Origin: JACCZX01 sp963807155
Lineage (GTDB): Bacteria > Pseudomonadota > Gammaproteobacteria > Burkholderiales > Burkholderiaceae_F
Direction of reading: 5' to 3'
DNA length: 64,000 nucleotides
Assembly (NCBI GenBank): GCA_963807155.1
Contig: CAWEAZ010000029.1
Location: forward strand, 62,001 to 126,000
Part shown: one piece after another, positions 1-9,861 of the stretch
Numbering within the stretch: position 1 is the first letter of the stretch
Layout: the number at the start of each line of letters is the position of its first letter
Translations under genes and position numbers: made by a program
Notes under the pieces: generated by a model
What the model was told of the DNA's origin: nothing
Database searches by the model: none
What the model saw: the letters and a program-made list of their open reading frames with translations, nothing else

Positions 1-1289
1 ATGTTGCACAACTGCCCTCCCAACGTGAGCGGAGCGATCCGTTCCTCGTCCCAGCCCTGTGCGGCCGCGAGGCAGCGCGCGAGTTTGGCAACCCGAAACG
101 TGCGATAAAGATCATGGCCATTGGCGGCTTCGGCGTTGATAGAGGTTTCAACAAGATGTTGAATCCGTTGCTGGACGCCAGCCTGTAAGCGTTGCGATTG
201 AGCGAGCAGGGTGTCGTCGAAAGCGGATGAGCCGGCTCCGGAGTTGCGAGGAATCTGCAAGACCCTCGTATTGCGGGCGGTATAACTTCGGTATCCAGCG
301 CTTTCCTTTTCCAGTCAACAAGCTCCTGTAGATACTTCAACGCCTATCCGATTGACCCGCGGCCTCGTGAGCGTCTGCACACATCCCGAGATACGCGACT
401 ACGGTTGGTCGACTTGCTTGGCGAAGGCCAACACTTTCAACTGCGGCCAACCCCTTCTCGACCGCGCCGGACTTCACGTCGATCAGCCCAAGCAATGCCT
501 CATTGAGTTTATTGTTCTCTTCACTCCTGCGAGCTTTGGCCAAGCGACCCGACTCCTGCGCATGAACCACTGCCATGCACAGGTCATCAGCCAACAAGTA
601 CAGATGACCTAACGTGTCATGCGCATTCGCTTGTCTAAGAACGTCGATCTTCTTCATGGGCCCATCGGTTGCAAGTGGCACAAGTACGCGCAAACCGACT
701 ACAGGATCCTTTATTTGAATCGCGTAACCCGCTATGTTGTTACGTGATGCGCGTTCGAGATCAACCAACCCATGTTCCGCGGCTAACTCGCGCGCTCGGT
801 TCAGATAAGTCATCGCCACATCGAACTGGGCCATCGCTGCCCACAAATCCCCCACTCTCTTTATGGTCCAGCCTTCCAGTTCGACGTTTCCAAGCATGCG
901 CGCAAGCCTCCAGGACTCGGCATGCGCGACGGTTGCTTCCGAAAACCGGCCGAGGTCGCATAGCGCCAGCCCCTCCATGGCCCGCCTTTGCATAGCAACA
1001 GGTCCGACCAAGTGCGGCGAGTCGCGCTGCAACGGATGCCGCCTTCAATGCCTCAACCGGCTGAGCTGCGAAGAAAAAGTTTCTCGCGAGCTGAATTATG
1101 GTATCGACACTCTCCGGCGTGTGCGCATCGTCCGGTAGCTGGGTCAGATACCGCAGCGCGTCGGTTAGGTCAATGGCGTTGAGTGGGCCCGAGTTCGTCG
1201 ACACGCGCTTTCAAAAGGTCACGGAGAGCGGCGAAAGACAGACCCTCGTCAGAGCCCTGTGTCAATTCGAGTATCGAGGTCTTGGACAT
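1..1289 (-). CDS. TPR protein with degenerate HD-GYP domain (second tandem copy; 3' end beyond window; frameshifted)
   Basis: This is a paralogue of the gene just upstream and follows its stop codon by 23 bases. Reading all three minus frames against that paralogue restores one protein: start MSKTSILEL at 1289, helical TPR-like repeats, then a linker matching the paralogue (ALKYLQELVDWKRKALDTEV versus ALSCLDALVEWKKRSVDAEV). The HD-GYP beginning follows, with LTLGGQLCN where the metal-binding HD pair should stand. Frame changes are needed near 1180, 1030 and 340. The protein runs off the window before any GYP motif. The likely role is a cytoplasmic signalling or scaffold protein; loss of the HD pair makes phosphodiesterase activity unlikely. 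The family assignment is secure but the function is not. Confidence 0.7.
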
Positions 1290-1312
1290 AGATGTCGTTC
1301 GAAAGAACCGCT

Positions 1313-3098
1313 CTATGCGCGCAACTCGTCTTCGCCGTCAATCAATGCCTCCATGCGACCGCGGACGCGTACATACTCGATTGCATCTGCTCCCTCGGCT
1401 AGAAATGTGTCGAAATCGTCGTGTTTCGAGAACTCGCTTCGAATGAACGCCGTTAATGCGTCGACAAGTCGGGGATCGAATTGGCGGCCTGCCCCTTGCA
1501 TCAGGCCGTGCAGCGCGCCCTCAACAGATGGCAGCGCACCTCGCGATGGCTGGCCACGAGTCATCGTGTCGAATGCGTCGCAAACAGCGACAACACGGGC
1601 CTCTTCCGTAATCGCCTCGCCGCTCAGGCCGCGAGGGTACCCACTCCCGTCAAAGTGTTCGTGATGTTGTTCGGCGATCACTGCTGCGACATCCAAGACC
1701 TGCAGCTTTGATTTGCGCAACAACTCAGCTCCATAGTCGGTGTGACCGCGCAACACGCGGCGTTTCACCTTCTGACAAATGACCCGACTTGACCAGGATG
1801 CGAGTTGGAATGGCGATCATGCCGATGTTGGACAGTTGCGCCCCCAGCGTCAGCGCATCAATGCGTTGCTGACTCCAACCCAACGACATAGCCACGTGGC
1901 GAGCGAGATTGGCTACACGAAACGGCTTATATAGATCGTGTCCGCAGGCGATCTCCGCATTCAATGCGATCTCGATCAAGCGTTCGATTCGGCTCTGCAC
2001 TCCCGCATGGAGCGATTGCACTTTGGCGAGTAATGCCTCGTCAAGAAGCGAGGCGCTGGTTTGTAGCTCGCCTGATTCGGCAAGACTCTGGAACTGCGAT
2101 CGCATCACTTCCGCGTCGACCGATCTCTTCTTCCATTCAACGAGCGCGTCTAAACAGCTCAATGCCTCGTCAAATTGACCCACGGCCTCATATGCATCGA
2201 TGCATATGCCAAGACAATTGGGCACTTCGGAAGCATTGGCACGTTTGGCGAAATCCAAGGCACGGTTAATTTTCAACAATCCGATATCGACGCTACCCAT
2301 CTGAACGTCGACGAGACCCTGCACAGCCTCGACAGAACTCACCACGTTGGGCGTGTTCCAGACCGCGGCCCAATGAGCGGCTTGCTTTGCGTGCAAACTG
2401 GCAGCGCCCACATCACCCATCAACAACCAGGCGCGTCCAAGATTGTTGTGCAAATGGGCGCGAGTATCTGGATAGATTTGGGTATGCGGCGCGTCCGCGG
2501 CGAGCTTGGAAAGCGTATCCAATGCCAACGCTGAATCTCGAAGTTGAAGCGCACAGTCGGCAAGGTTGTTTCGCGCAGAAAATTCTTGCTGAGCCAAGCC
2601 AAGCTCTTCGGCGAGTGTGCGCATGCGCTCGCAATAGCGGATTGCAGCTTTCCATTGCCCCATTGCGACGGAAATCGTGCTGAATCCCCAAACGGCATGT
2701 AACTCTCGCTCTTTGTCCGCTGCCTCGCGGGCAAGCGACCACGCTTCAGCCTGCGCGACGGTAGCTTCGGTGAGTCTGCCAACTTTCACCAGGGCGATCC
2801 CCTGCTTGTTGCGGGCTCGACCTAATAGCTCCCGATCGTTGATCGCGGTTGCGATTCGCGCCGCGAGCACTGCCGACTGAAGCATCTCGTCGGGCCGCCC
2901 TGCAGGGCCGAAGATCCTGGTGAGCTGTATGCATACATCCACGCTGTCTGATGTATGTGAACCTATCGGTAATGCAATCAAGTAGCGCAAGACGTCGGAC
3001 GGGTCGAGATCGCCTGTCTTCTTCTGTTCATCCGCAAGCGCCGTCACGCGATCGCGCAGGTCCGCCAACGACAACGTTGCAATGCCGTCCTGTGTCAT
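1313..3098 (-). CDS. TPR protein with degenerate HD-GYP domain (first tandem copy; one frameshift near 1750)
   Basis: The N-terminal three quarters is a helical tetratricopeptide-like array (e.g. GRLTEATVAQAEAWSLAREA). The C-terminus is an HD-GYP domain of the cyclic-di-GMP phosphodiesterase superfamily. The GYP signature is intact (HHEHFDGSGYPRGL), but the HD dyad expected as LLHDIGK reads LSNIGM, so both metal ligands are replaced. A single shift near 1725-1768 separates the HD region (ending in LVKSGHLSEGE) from the rest (HTDYGAELL). No GGDEF domain or membrane segment is seen. The gene forms an operon with its paralogue downstream. I infer a c-di-GMP-related or protein-binding role without catalysis. 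Confidence 0.72.
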
Positions 3099-3208
3099 GC
3101 CCCGTTCCCCAAATGGGCCGCGACCCGCAGCCGCACAATGCCCAGAGCGACTACCTCCGTGTTGGTGAGCATAGCGACTGAGTTTTCACCAGTGCGCAGC
3201 ACAAAACA

Positions 3209-3232
3209 AAAACCCGGCCGAAGCCGGGTTTT
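3209..3232 (-). terminator. Rho-independent terminator of the small exported peptide gene
   Basis: An eight-to-ten base-pair GC-rich stem (aacccggc, loop cgaa, gccgggtt) is flanked by A and T runs and could act in both directions. It lies just past the stop codon of the minus-strand peptide gene and upstream of the TPR/HD-GYP gene start. Confidence 0.75.
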
Positions 3233-3294
3233 GCTTTATCAACCGCGCCTGGCGGCGCAGCAGGACCGGGCGCTGCGCGCGCCGGTGCGGCTGC

Positions 3295-3462
3295 TTAGCT
3301 GGCTGCGTGTCCCGTGATAACGACGCGCTCCATCAAGATCGTCGGCATTTCTGCCTTCGGTGCGGATTGCATTGCGGTCACGGTGCCGCCCAGTACTGCG
3401 GTGCTCATCACGAGGGCGGAGAGCGCTGCCAGGATGCGGGCTTGGGTGGAGATGGTTTTCAT
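3295..3462 (-). CDS. Small exported peptide with MPTILMERVVITG motif
   Basis: The gene encodes a 55-residue protein starting at MKTISTQARI, preceded by a good AAAGGA ribosome site about seven bases upstream. This is why the start was taken here and not at an upstream in-frame ATG. It has a signal-peptide-like hydrophobic segment (residues 9-30), a short linker, and ends MPTILMERVVITGHAAS. Almost the same block closes the otherwise different peptide at 19.9-20.1 kb. The motif resembles the LDRVEVTG strand that opens the plug of the TonB-dependent receptors encoded at 29.8-35.5 kb. It has its own terminator. Function is unknown. Confidence 0.65.
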   Translation of the reverse strand: MKTISTQARILAALSALVMSTAVLGGTVTAMQSAPKAEMPTILMERVVITGHAAS

Positions 3463-3718
3463 GTTCGGTCCTTTTGTTTGGTTCGTTGCGATGGACCGAA
3501 CTGTATGCAGCGCGAGTGCGCCGCGCGAGCGACTTGCGATGAACTGCGTAAAGTGCGGAATGAGCTGCAAACGCGTTTTGGTCGCGAAATTGGCGCTTTC
3601 TGCAGTTCATTCCCGCTTTTTGTCGTTTCGTCGCGCCCGGTGGCGTTTGAGCGAGGATTTGGCTCCGCGCGAGCCACCGCAACTCTGAGCCGTTACTTTG
3701 TGCGCGCTGCCGTCACAT

Positions 3719-4936
3719 CTATGCAGCAACGAAGCGAGCACCTGGCCGGCGCAGCAGCCAAGTCGCGATCGAGACATTGAGCAGGTTCCAAAGCAAACCG
3801 TTGATAAAGGCGGCGCGATACGAGCCTGTAAGGTCGAACACCGCGCCCGACATCCAGCCTCCGAGCGCCATGCCGAATACCGTGGCCATCACAACCAACC
3901 CAACCCGCGCGCCGGCCTCATTTGGCGCGAAGTACTCACGCACGATGATCGCGTAGCTCGGCACGATCCCGCCCTGGAACAAGCCGAACAGTGCCGACAC
4001 GATGAACAATGAGGTCACCCCGTCGAATGGGATATAGAGCAGCAACGCCACACCTTGCAGCACAGAGCCGAGCAGCAGTGTGCGCAGACCGCCGATGTGA
4101 TCGGCGATCCAGCCTGACGCAAGACGACTGACAATGCCGCACGCGAGCATGATCGACAACATCTGCGCTCCGATCGCCGGCCCGTAACCCAGATCCGCGC
4201 AATAGGCGACGATATGCACTTGCGGCATCGACATCGCCACGCAACACGCCACGCCAGCGATCATCAGCAACGTCTGCAATGCAAACGGCGAGATGCCGAG
4301 CGACCTCGGCGCCCGCGAAGCGGCTGGGGCGTTGCTCGTTTCTCCTGCATGCGGCGGTGCACGCCGCATCGCATACGTCAACGGCAGCATCGTCAGCAAG
4401 CAAATCACGCCGATGTAAAGGTGCGCGGTACGCCAGCCGACCGTTTCGATCAGATGCTGCACGATCGGCGGCCACACGGCGCCCGCCAGATAATTACCAG
4501 ACGCGACGATCGAAACTGCGAGCCCTCGTCGCCGCAAGAACCAATGCGAAATGTCCGCCAACAACGGACCGAAGGTTGCGGAGCTGCCGAGCATGCCGAT
4601 CAGCACACCTTGCACGATCGCGTACATCAGCAAGCTCGATGACATACTCGCCGCTACGTAGCCGATTGCCAGTGCACACGTCGCACCGACCATCGGCAAT
4701 CGAACGCCATAGCGGTCGGATAACCGCCCCATCATGATGCCGCCGACGCCAAACCCAAGCATCGTCAGCGTGTATGGAAACGAAGCCGCTGCGCGCGTGA
4801 CGCCGAAGTCGGCCTGTATCGCCGGCAACGCGACGACGACCGACCACATGCCGACGCCGCCAATCGTACTGAGCGCGAGTGCAGCGACAAGCCTCAGCCA
4901 CGCCGCACGCGAATCGATAAGATCAGTCGTTGCCAT
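3719..4936 (-). CDS. MFS permease
   Basis: The protein has 405 residues and about twelve hydrophobic segments, with the major facilitator signature GRLSDRYGVRLPM in the loop after the second segment and a related SGWIADHIGG in the second half. The overall pattern, with two six-helix halves joined by a hydrophilic stretch around residues 195-215, fits the monocarboxylate/oxalate-formate-type MFS proteins. The substrate cannot be read from the sequence. It is transcribed divergently from the exported methyltransferase; the start codons are only about twelve bases apart, so the promoters must overlap the coding ends. Confidence 0.88.
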   Translation of the reverse strand: MATTDLIDSRAAWLRLVAALALSTIGGVGMWSVVVALPAIQADFGVTRAAASFPYTLTMLGFGVGGIMMGRLSDRYGVRLPMVGATCALAIGYVAASMSSSLLMYAIVQGVLIGMLGSSATFGPLLADISHWFLRRRGLAVSIVASGNYLAGAVWPPIVQHLIETVGWRTAHLYIGVICLLTMLPLTYAMRRAPPHAGETSNAPAASRAPRSLGISPFALQTLLMIAGVACCVAMSMPQVHIVAYCADLGYGPAIGAQMLSIMLACGIVSRLASGWIADHIGGLRTLLLGSVLQGVALLLYIPFDGVTSLFIVSALFGLFQGGIVPSYAIIVREYFAPNEAGARVGLVVMATVFGMALGGWMSGAVFDLTGSYRAAFINGLLWNLLNVSIATWLLRRPGARFVAA

Positions 4937-4948
4937 CAGGGTTGCAGT

Positions 4949-5680
4949 ATGAGCGATCGTTGCCGTTTACGAATTGCGCTTTGGTTCACATTGTCGCTGG
5001 GTCTCGCGTGGGTGACGCCTGCGATCACGAAGGAGGACCAGCCGCGCTATCAGACCGTACCGGCGAATGCCGATGGTATCGGCAAGGCCTACATGGGGCG
5101 ACAGATCGCCCACGTGATGGGGTTTCAAGGCGCGGCATGGCTCGAGCGGGAAGAGCGTGAGCGCGAAGAGCGCAGCGATTTGCTGTTGCAAATCCTGGCG
5201 CCGGCGTCGGGAAGTACCTTTGCCGACGTCGGCGCGGGAACAGGCTACTACTCGCGGCGCATTGCAGATCTTGTTGGACCTACCGGCAAGGTATACGCAG
5301 TCGATGTTCAACCTGAAATGTTCGCGATGTTGCAATCCGTGGCGAAGCAACGCGGCTATGGCCACATCACACCCGTCCTGGGCGACGTTCGCGACGTCAA
5401 GCTACCGGCGGCTTCGGTTGACGTGGCGATCATGGTCGACGTTTATCACGAGCTGGAATTTCCCTACGAAGTGCTCGCGAGCGTTGTGCGAGCCGTCAAA
5501 CCGGGCGGTCGCGTCGTCTTCGTCGAGTACCGCGCCGAGGATGCACGGGTTCCTATCAAGCGTTTGCACAAGATGAGCGAAGCACAGATCCGGCGCGAGG
5601 CCGAGCTGCATCCGCTGAAATGGGAACAAACAGTGAACGATCTACCGTGGCAGCATGTCGTCATATTCAAAAAGAAGTAG
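4949..5680 (+). CDS. Exported class I SAM-dependent methyltransferase
   Basis: The 243-residue protein has an N-terminal signal-peptide-like segment (LRIALWFTLSLGLAWV). A Rossmann methyltransferase domain follows: motif I is DVGAGTGYYSRRIA around residue 91, motif II acid is AVDVQPEM, and a VKPGGRVVFVEY strand lies further on. Similar exported methyltransferase-like proteins are common in proteobacteria, but their substrate is not established. Secretion is puzzling because SAM is cytoplasmic, so the hydrophobic segment may instead be an anchor. The gene is divergent from the MFS gene. Confidence 0.8.
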   Translation: MSDRCRLRIALWFTLSLGLAWVTPAITKEDQPRYQTVPANADGIGKAYMGRQIAHVMGFQGAAWLEREEREREERSDLLLQILAPASGSTFADVGAGTGYYSRRIADLVGPTGKVYAVDVQPEMFAMLQSVAKQRGYGHITPVLGDVRDVKLPAASVDVAIMVDVYHELEFPYEVLASVVRAVKPGGRVVFVEYRAEDARVPIKRLHKMSEAQIRREAELHPLKWEQTVNDLPWQHVVIFKKK

Positions 5681-5766
5681 TTACCCGCTTGTGCGAAGGT
5701 GGGAGTCGTCACTAGTATCGTTGCGGGCAGAGGGTTGTCAGGTGTTGGTGTTCCGAGGAGGCAAGC

Positions 5767-6739
5767 ATGAAAACACGTTATGTCTTGAAGTGGATCGCGT
5801 TCGCGTTTGCCGCGGTAGTGGCGGTATCCGGAGCGAAGGCGGCGGACTGGAAGCCGACGAGTGATGTCGAGTTCGTGATTCCGTACGGCCTGGGCGGCGG
5901 CGCCGATCTGCTTGCGCGCGTCATCATCAAGATCATGACCGAGGAAAAGTTGGTCCCGGTCAACGTCACCGCCGTCAACAAGCCCGGCGGCGGCGCCTCA
6001 GTCGGCGTCGCGTACGTGCTGATCCACGAAGAATGCCAATCCGAACACGCTGGTGCTATTCAATCCGCAGACGCAGATCACCCCGCTGACGGTGAAGGAC
6101 GCGCGCGGCTGGCGCGACTTGACGCCGGTGGCGAACCTGATGCTCGACGACTACTTGCTTTTCGTTGGCAAGGATTCGCCCTACAAGACCGCGGCCGATC
6201 TGGTGAAGGATGCCAAGACCAAGCCTCCGAAGACGATCTCTGTCGGCTCCGCCGGCACGGCCGACGACATGTCGATCGCGGTCTTCGAATCGGCGGCGGG
6301 TATCAAGCTCAACGTCGTGCGCTTCAATTCCGGCGGCGAGGCGCTGACCGCGCTGCTCGGCGGCCACGTCAACCTGGCATCAGGCAACCCACTGGAATTC
6401 ATGGGCCAGATGAACGCCGGTCAGGTTCGCGCGATCGGCGTTTTCCGTCCGACCCGCTTCGCTGATCTGCCCAACGTGCCGACGATGAAAGAGCAGGGCA
6501 TCGATGTGGTGCCGTTCCAGATGTGGCGCGGCGTGGCCCTACCGAAGAACGTCCCGCCCGACGCGGTGGCTTATTGGCAGGGCGTGATGCAGAAGGTCGC
6601 CTCTTCCAAAGCGTTCACCGACTACATCAAACAGAACTCGGCAACGCTGCACGTGGTCGGCGGCCAGGACTACAACAAGTTCCTGGAGACACAGGAGGCG
6701 CTGTACAAGGACATGCTCAAGCGCCTCGGAGTGATCTGA
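5767..6739 (+). CDS. tctC: Tripartite tricarboxylate transporter substrate-binding protein (TctC/Bug), one frameshift near 6033
   Basis: This is the periplasmic binding protein of a TTT-family transporter. It has a perfect ribosome site (GAGGAGG), a signal peptide ending near SGAKA, then the Bug fold with VEFVIPYGLGGGADLLARVI. After a single shift near 6033 the second frame carries NTLVLFNPQTQITPLT and RPTRFADLPNVPTMKEQGID, all typical Bug blocks. The total length of about 320 residues matches the family. It leads an operon with an enolase-superfamily enzyme, tctB and tctA. The ligand is probably a carboxylic acid but is not predictable from sequence. Confidence 0.85.
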
Positions 6740-6744
6740 CGTTG

Positions 6745-7875
6745 GTGGCTTCGCCGACGATCCGCGCCGTCGAGGCAGTGCCGGTGCGGGTCGAAGGGGC
6801 CCGCGAGTTCCGCATTTCCGAAGGCGCCACGCGCGTCCACGTTTCGGTCGTGTTGCGCTTCCTCACCGACGTCGACGGTCTGGAGGGCAACGCAGAGGTC
6901 GTTTCGGCGCCACCGGGCAAGCCCGAGGAGTTCCTGGAAGAGATCGTCGGCGCGATCGAGCGTTACGTCGCGCCGGCGCTCATTGGCATGCCCGTGCGCG
7001 AGCGCGGACGCGCGGTGCAAGCCGTCGCGATGGCGCTGAAGGGACGCGTCTGGACCAAGGCCGCCGTCACCAATGCGCTCTACGATCTGCACGCCAAGGC
7101 GATCGGCGTTCCGATCGCTGATCTCCTCGGCGGCCAGTTGCTGCAACGCGTTCCGGTGATCGGTCCGGTGGTCGGCATCATGACGCCGGACGCGATGGCG
7201 AACGAGGCGGCGACGCAGTCGAACGCGGGCTTTCTCGCGATCAAGATCAAGGTCGGCGAAACCGTCGATGCCGACATCGACCGGGTCGCTGCGGTACGCG
7301 CCGCGATCGGCGAATCGATATCGCTGCGCGTCGATGCGAACGATCACTACTGCCCTGCCGATGCGATCCGGTTCACGCGTGCCATTGAGCGCTATCGGCC
7401 GGAACACATCGAGCAACCGGTGGCGCGCCACGACATGCTCGGGTTGGCCGAGGTACGCCGCAACGTCGGCGTTCCGATCATGACCGACGACATGGTGGCG
7501 ACGCCGGAGGACGCGATGAACGTGATCCGCCTCGGCGCCGCCGACCGTGTGAAGGTCAAGGTGACCAAGCACGGGTTCGACGGGGCGCGTGCGATCTGCG
7601 CAATGCTGTCGTCGGCTGGACTGACGCCGGTCCTCGGCCACGTGTTCGAAATGGGCCTCGCGGCCATTGCGGAAGCCCAGTTCGCGGCATGTACGCCGGG
7701 ACTTGCGATGCCTTGCGAGATCGGCTCGATGGCGCCGATGGGAACGCACGCCGACATCGTCACCAACGATCTCCGTTCAGTGCCGGGGTACATGACCGTT
7801 CCGACCGGTCTCGGCCTGGGCGCCGACGTGGATTGGCGGCGCGTTCGACGTGGCGCTTCGGAATCGGCCGCATGA
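6745..7875 (+). CDS. Mandelate racemase/muconate lactonizing enzyme family protein (enolase superfamily)
   Basis: The protein is about 376 residues. The capping domain is followed by a TIM barrel with the superfamily catalytic set: KIKV (Lys pair, second strand), RVDAND (first metal acid), HIEQPV (second), MTDDM (third) and KVKVTK on the following strand. The start is GTG at 6745 or TTG at 6742, both behind a GGAG. No ATG fits, and the long in-frame extension upstream overlaps tctC and is not real. The stop overlaps tctB by ATGA. Known members racemise, lactonise or dehydrate carboxylates, so this enzyme probably acts on the acid imported by the surrounding transporter. Confidence 0.85.
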   Translation: MASPTIRAVEAVPVRVEGAREFRISEGATRVHVSVVLRFLTDVDGLEGNAEVVSAPPGKPEEFLEEIVGAIERYVAPALIGMPVRERGRAVQAVAMALKGRVWTKAAVTNALYDLHAKAIGVPIADLLGGQLLQRVPVIGPVVGIMTPDAMANEAATQSNAGFLAIKIKVGETVDADIDRVAAVRAAIGESISLRVDANDHYCPADAIRFTRAIERYRPEHIEQPVARHDMLGLAEVRRNVGVPIMTDDMVATPEDAMNVIRLGAADRVKVKVTKHGFDGARAICAMLSSAGLTPVLGHVFEMGLAAIAEAQFAACTPGLAMPCEIGSMAPMGTHADIVTNDLRSVPGYMTVPTGLGLGADVDWRRVRRGASESAA

Positions 7876-8315
7876 CGTGGCGCGGCGAAATCGTCGCCGG
7901 GCTGTTATGTGGGCTGTTCGCTGCGCTCTGGATCGCGACCGCGCTCGGCCTTCCCTACCTCGGTGATTACGCGCCGGGCTCGGGCTTCCTGCCCCTCTGG
8001 CTCGGCGTGTGCCTGTTGGTGCTTTCCGCCATCCATGTCGTGACGAGCTTGCGCGCACCCGCTGCCGCTGCGCCCGCCGGTCATTGGCGCAAGGTCGTGG
8101 CGGTAACGCTCGGTCTGATCGTGTGCGTTGCGGTGATCGAACCGCTCGGATTCGTAGTCGCGGTGGCAGCCTATCTTCTGTTTCTGTTGCGCGTTGTGGA
8201 GAAGGAATCCTGGCGAACGTCGCTCGGCGTGAGCATCGGCACCGTCGCGGTTCTCTTCGGACTGTTTCGCCTATGGCTGCAGGTGCCGCTGCCCAAGGGC
8301 CCTTGGGGATTCTGA
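7872..8315 (+). CDS. tctB: TctB small membrane subunit of TTT transporter
   Basis: The 147-residue protein has four hydrophobic segments and the usual TctB layout: a glycine-rich first half with DYAPGSGFLPLWLG and a conserved LGFVVAVAAYLL segment before a short charged C-terminus. The start ATG overlaps the stop of the enolase-superfamily gene (ATGA), and tctA follows three bases after the stop, so translation is probably coupled. It partners TctA in the inner membrane. Confidence 0.88.
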   Translation: MTWRGEIVAGLLCGLFAALWIATALGLPYLGDYAPGSGFLPLWLGVCLLVLSAIHVVTSLRAPAAAAPAGHWRKVVAVTLGLIVCVAVIEPLGFVVAVAAYLLFLLRVVEKESWRTSLGVSIGTVAVLFGLFRLWLQVPLPKGPWGF

Positions 8316-8318
8316 CTG

Positions 8319-9810
8319 ATGGATGCACTCGAGCATCTTGCCCAAGGCTTCCAGGTACTGCTGCAGCTCAAGTACCTCGGCTTCTGCCTGGCCGGTGTCC
8401 TGGTCGGTCAGGTCATCGGTGCGTTGCCCGGCATCGGGCCGACCGCGGCGATCGCGATCCTGCTGCCACTGACGTTTGGTGGCGATGCGACCGGCTCGAT
8501 CATCATGTTCGCGGGCATCTACTACGGCGCGCAGTACGGCGGCACGCTCACTTCCGTGTTGGTCAGCATCCCGGGGGAGTCATCGACGGTGATGACCAGC
8601 CTGGACGGCTATCAGATGGCGCGCAATGGACGTGCGGGTGCGGCGCTCGGCATGGCCGCCATCGCTTCATTCGTGGCGGGCACGGTTGGCACGCTCGGGC
8701 TGATGCTGATGGCGCCGGCGCTCGCCGCTGTCGCGCTGTACTTCGGGCCGCCCGAATATTTCGCGCTGGTACTGGTCGGCCTCACGTCGCTCTCGTTGGT
8801 CGGCGGCGGTCTCGTGAAGGGCCTGATGATGGGGCTCGTCGGCCTGATGATCGCCACGATCGGCATCGATCCGCAGGTCGGGAACACACGGTTCATGTTC
8901 GGTCAGCTATGGCTAATGGACGGCATCGATTTCCTGGTGCTTGCAGTCGCGCTGTTCGGCGTCGGCGAAGTGCTCGCGAGTGTCGAGCAGGCATTGAAGC
9001 CACCGAAGGTCGAGCTCAACATCCGCAATCTGATGCCGACGTATCTCGATTGGATCGCGAGCCGCTGGGCCATCGTGCGCGGCACCTTGATCGGATTCTT
9101 GATCGGCGTGCTTCCCGGCGCCGGCGCGACGATCGCCTCGTTCATGGCTTATGCCACCGAGAAAAAAATATCAAAACACCCGGAGAAATTCGGCACCGGC
9201 GTGATCGAGGGTGTCGCGGCACCCGAAGCGGCCAACAACGCCGCTGCCACTGGTGCGATGGTGCCGATGTTTGCGCTGGGTATTCCGGGCTCGGGCACCA
9301 CTGCCGTGATGCTGGGCGCGTTGATCATGTTCGGCCTGCAGCCGGGGCCGCAACTGTTTCAGAAGAACGCGGACCTGGTGTGGGGCGTCATTGCCAGCAT
9401 GTACGTCGGTAACGTCATTCTGCTTGTGCTGAACCTGCCGCTCGCGGGCATGTTCGCCACGCTGTTGCGCGTCCGCTATACGCTGCTCTACCCGGTGATC
9501 CTGGCGTTATGCATCGCCGGCGTCTACAGCCAGGCTAACAGCGCCGACGATCTGTGGGTCATGAGCTGCGTTCGGCGTGGTCGGCTATCTGATGAAGAAG
9601 TACGACTTCCCGATCGCACCGCTCGTGCTTGGGCTGGTGCTCGAACCCATGCTGGAAACCGCGTTGCGCCAGTCGATGACGCTGTCCCACGGCAGCCTCG
9701 CGATCTTCGTCACGCGGCCGATATCTGCAGCGCTGATCGTGTTGACGCTGATGATCGTCACGGCGCCGCTGTTCGCGCGTGTTATCCGCCGTGTTGTCGC
9801 GTCCAAATGA
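8319..9810 (+). CDS. tctA: TctA large membrane subunit of TTT transporter, one frameshift near 9562
   Basis: This is the main permease of the TTT system, about 497 residues with many transmembrane segments. The TctA signatures are clear: IGALPGIGPTAAIAILLPLTF near the N-terminus, the GIYYGAQYGGTLTSVL segment, and FLIGVLPGAGATIASFMAY in the second half. A frame change near 9562 joins DDLWVM to FGVVGYLMKKYDFPIAPLVLG. The second frame ends at a stop at 9810, while the first frame would run on into the DUF1993 region without similarity. It is the last gene of the tctC-enzyme-tctB-tctA operon. Confidence 0.87.
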
Positions 9811-9861
9811 TCTGCTTCTGGGTCTTATGCTTGCGTACCTCTATCAACCGGATTAAACCGA

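Noticed and set aside
6670..7749. A 359-codon open frame on the minus strand
   Set aside because: It is exactly antisense to the enolase-superfamily gene, arginine/histidine-rich, without a ribosome site or family motif; a codon-bias shadow.
6745..7875. A muconate cycloisomerase of a catechol pathway
   Set aside because: No catechol dioxygenase, CatC or CatD gene accompanies it; it is embedded in a TTT operon, and the superfamily is too broad for this name.
8009..9412. A 467-codon plus-strand frame overlapping tctB and tctA
   Set aside because: Out-of-frame shadow of two well recognised transporter genes; its translation shows no motif.
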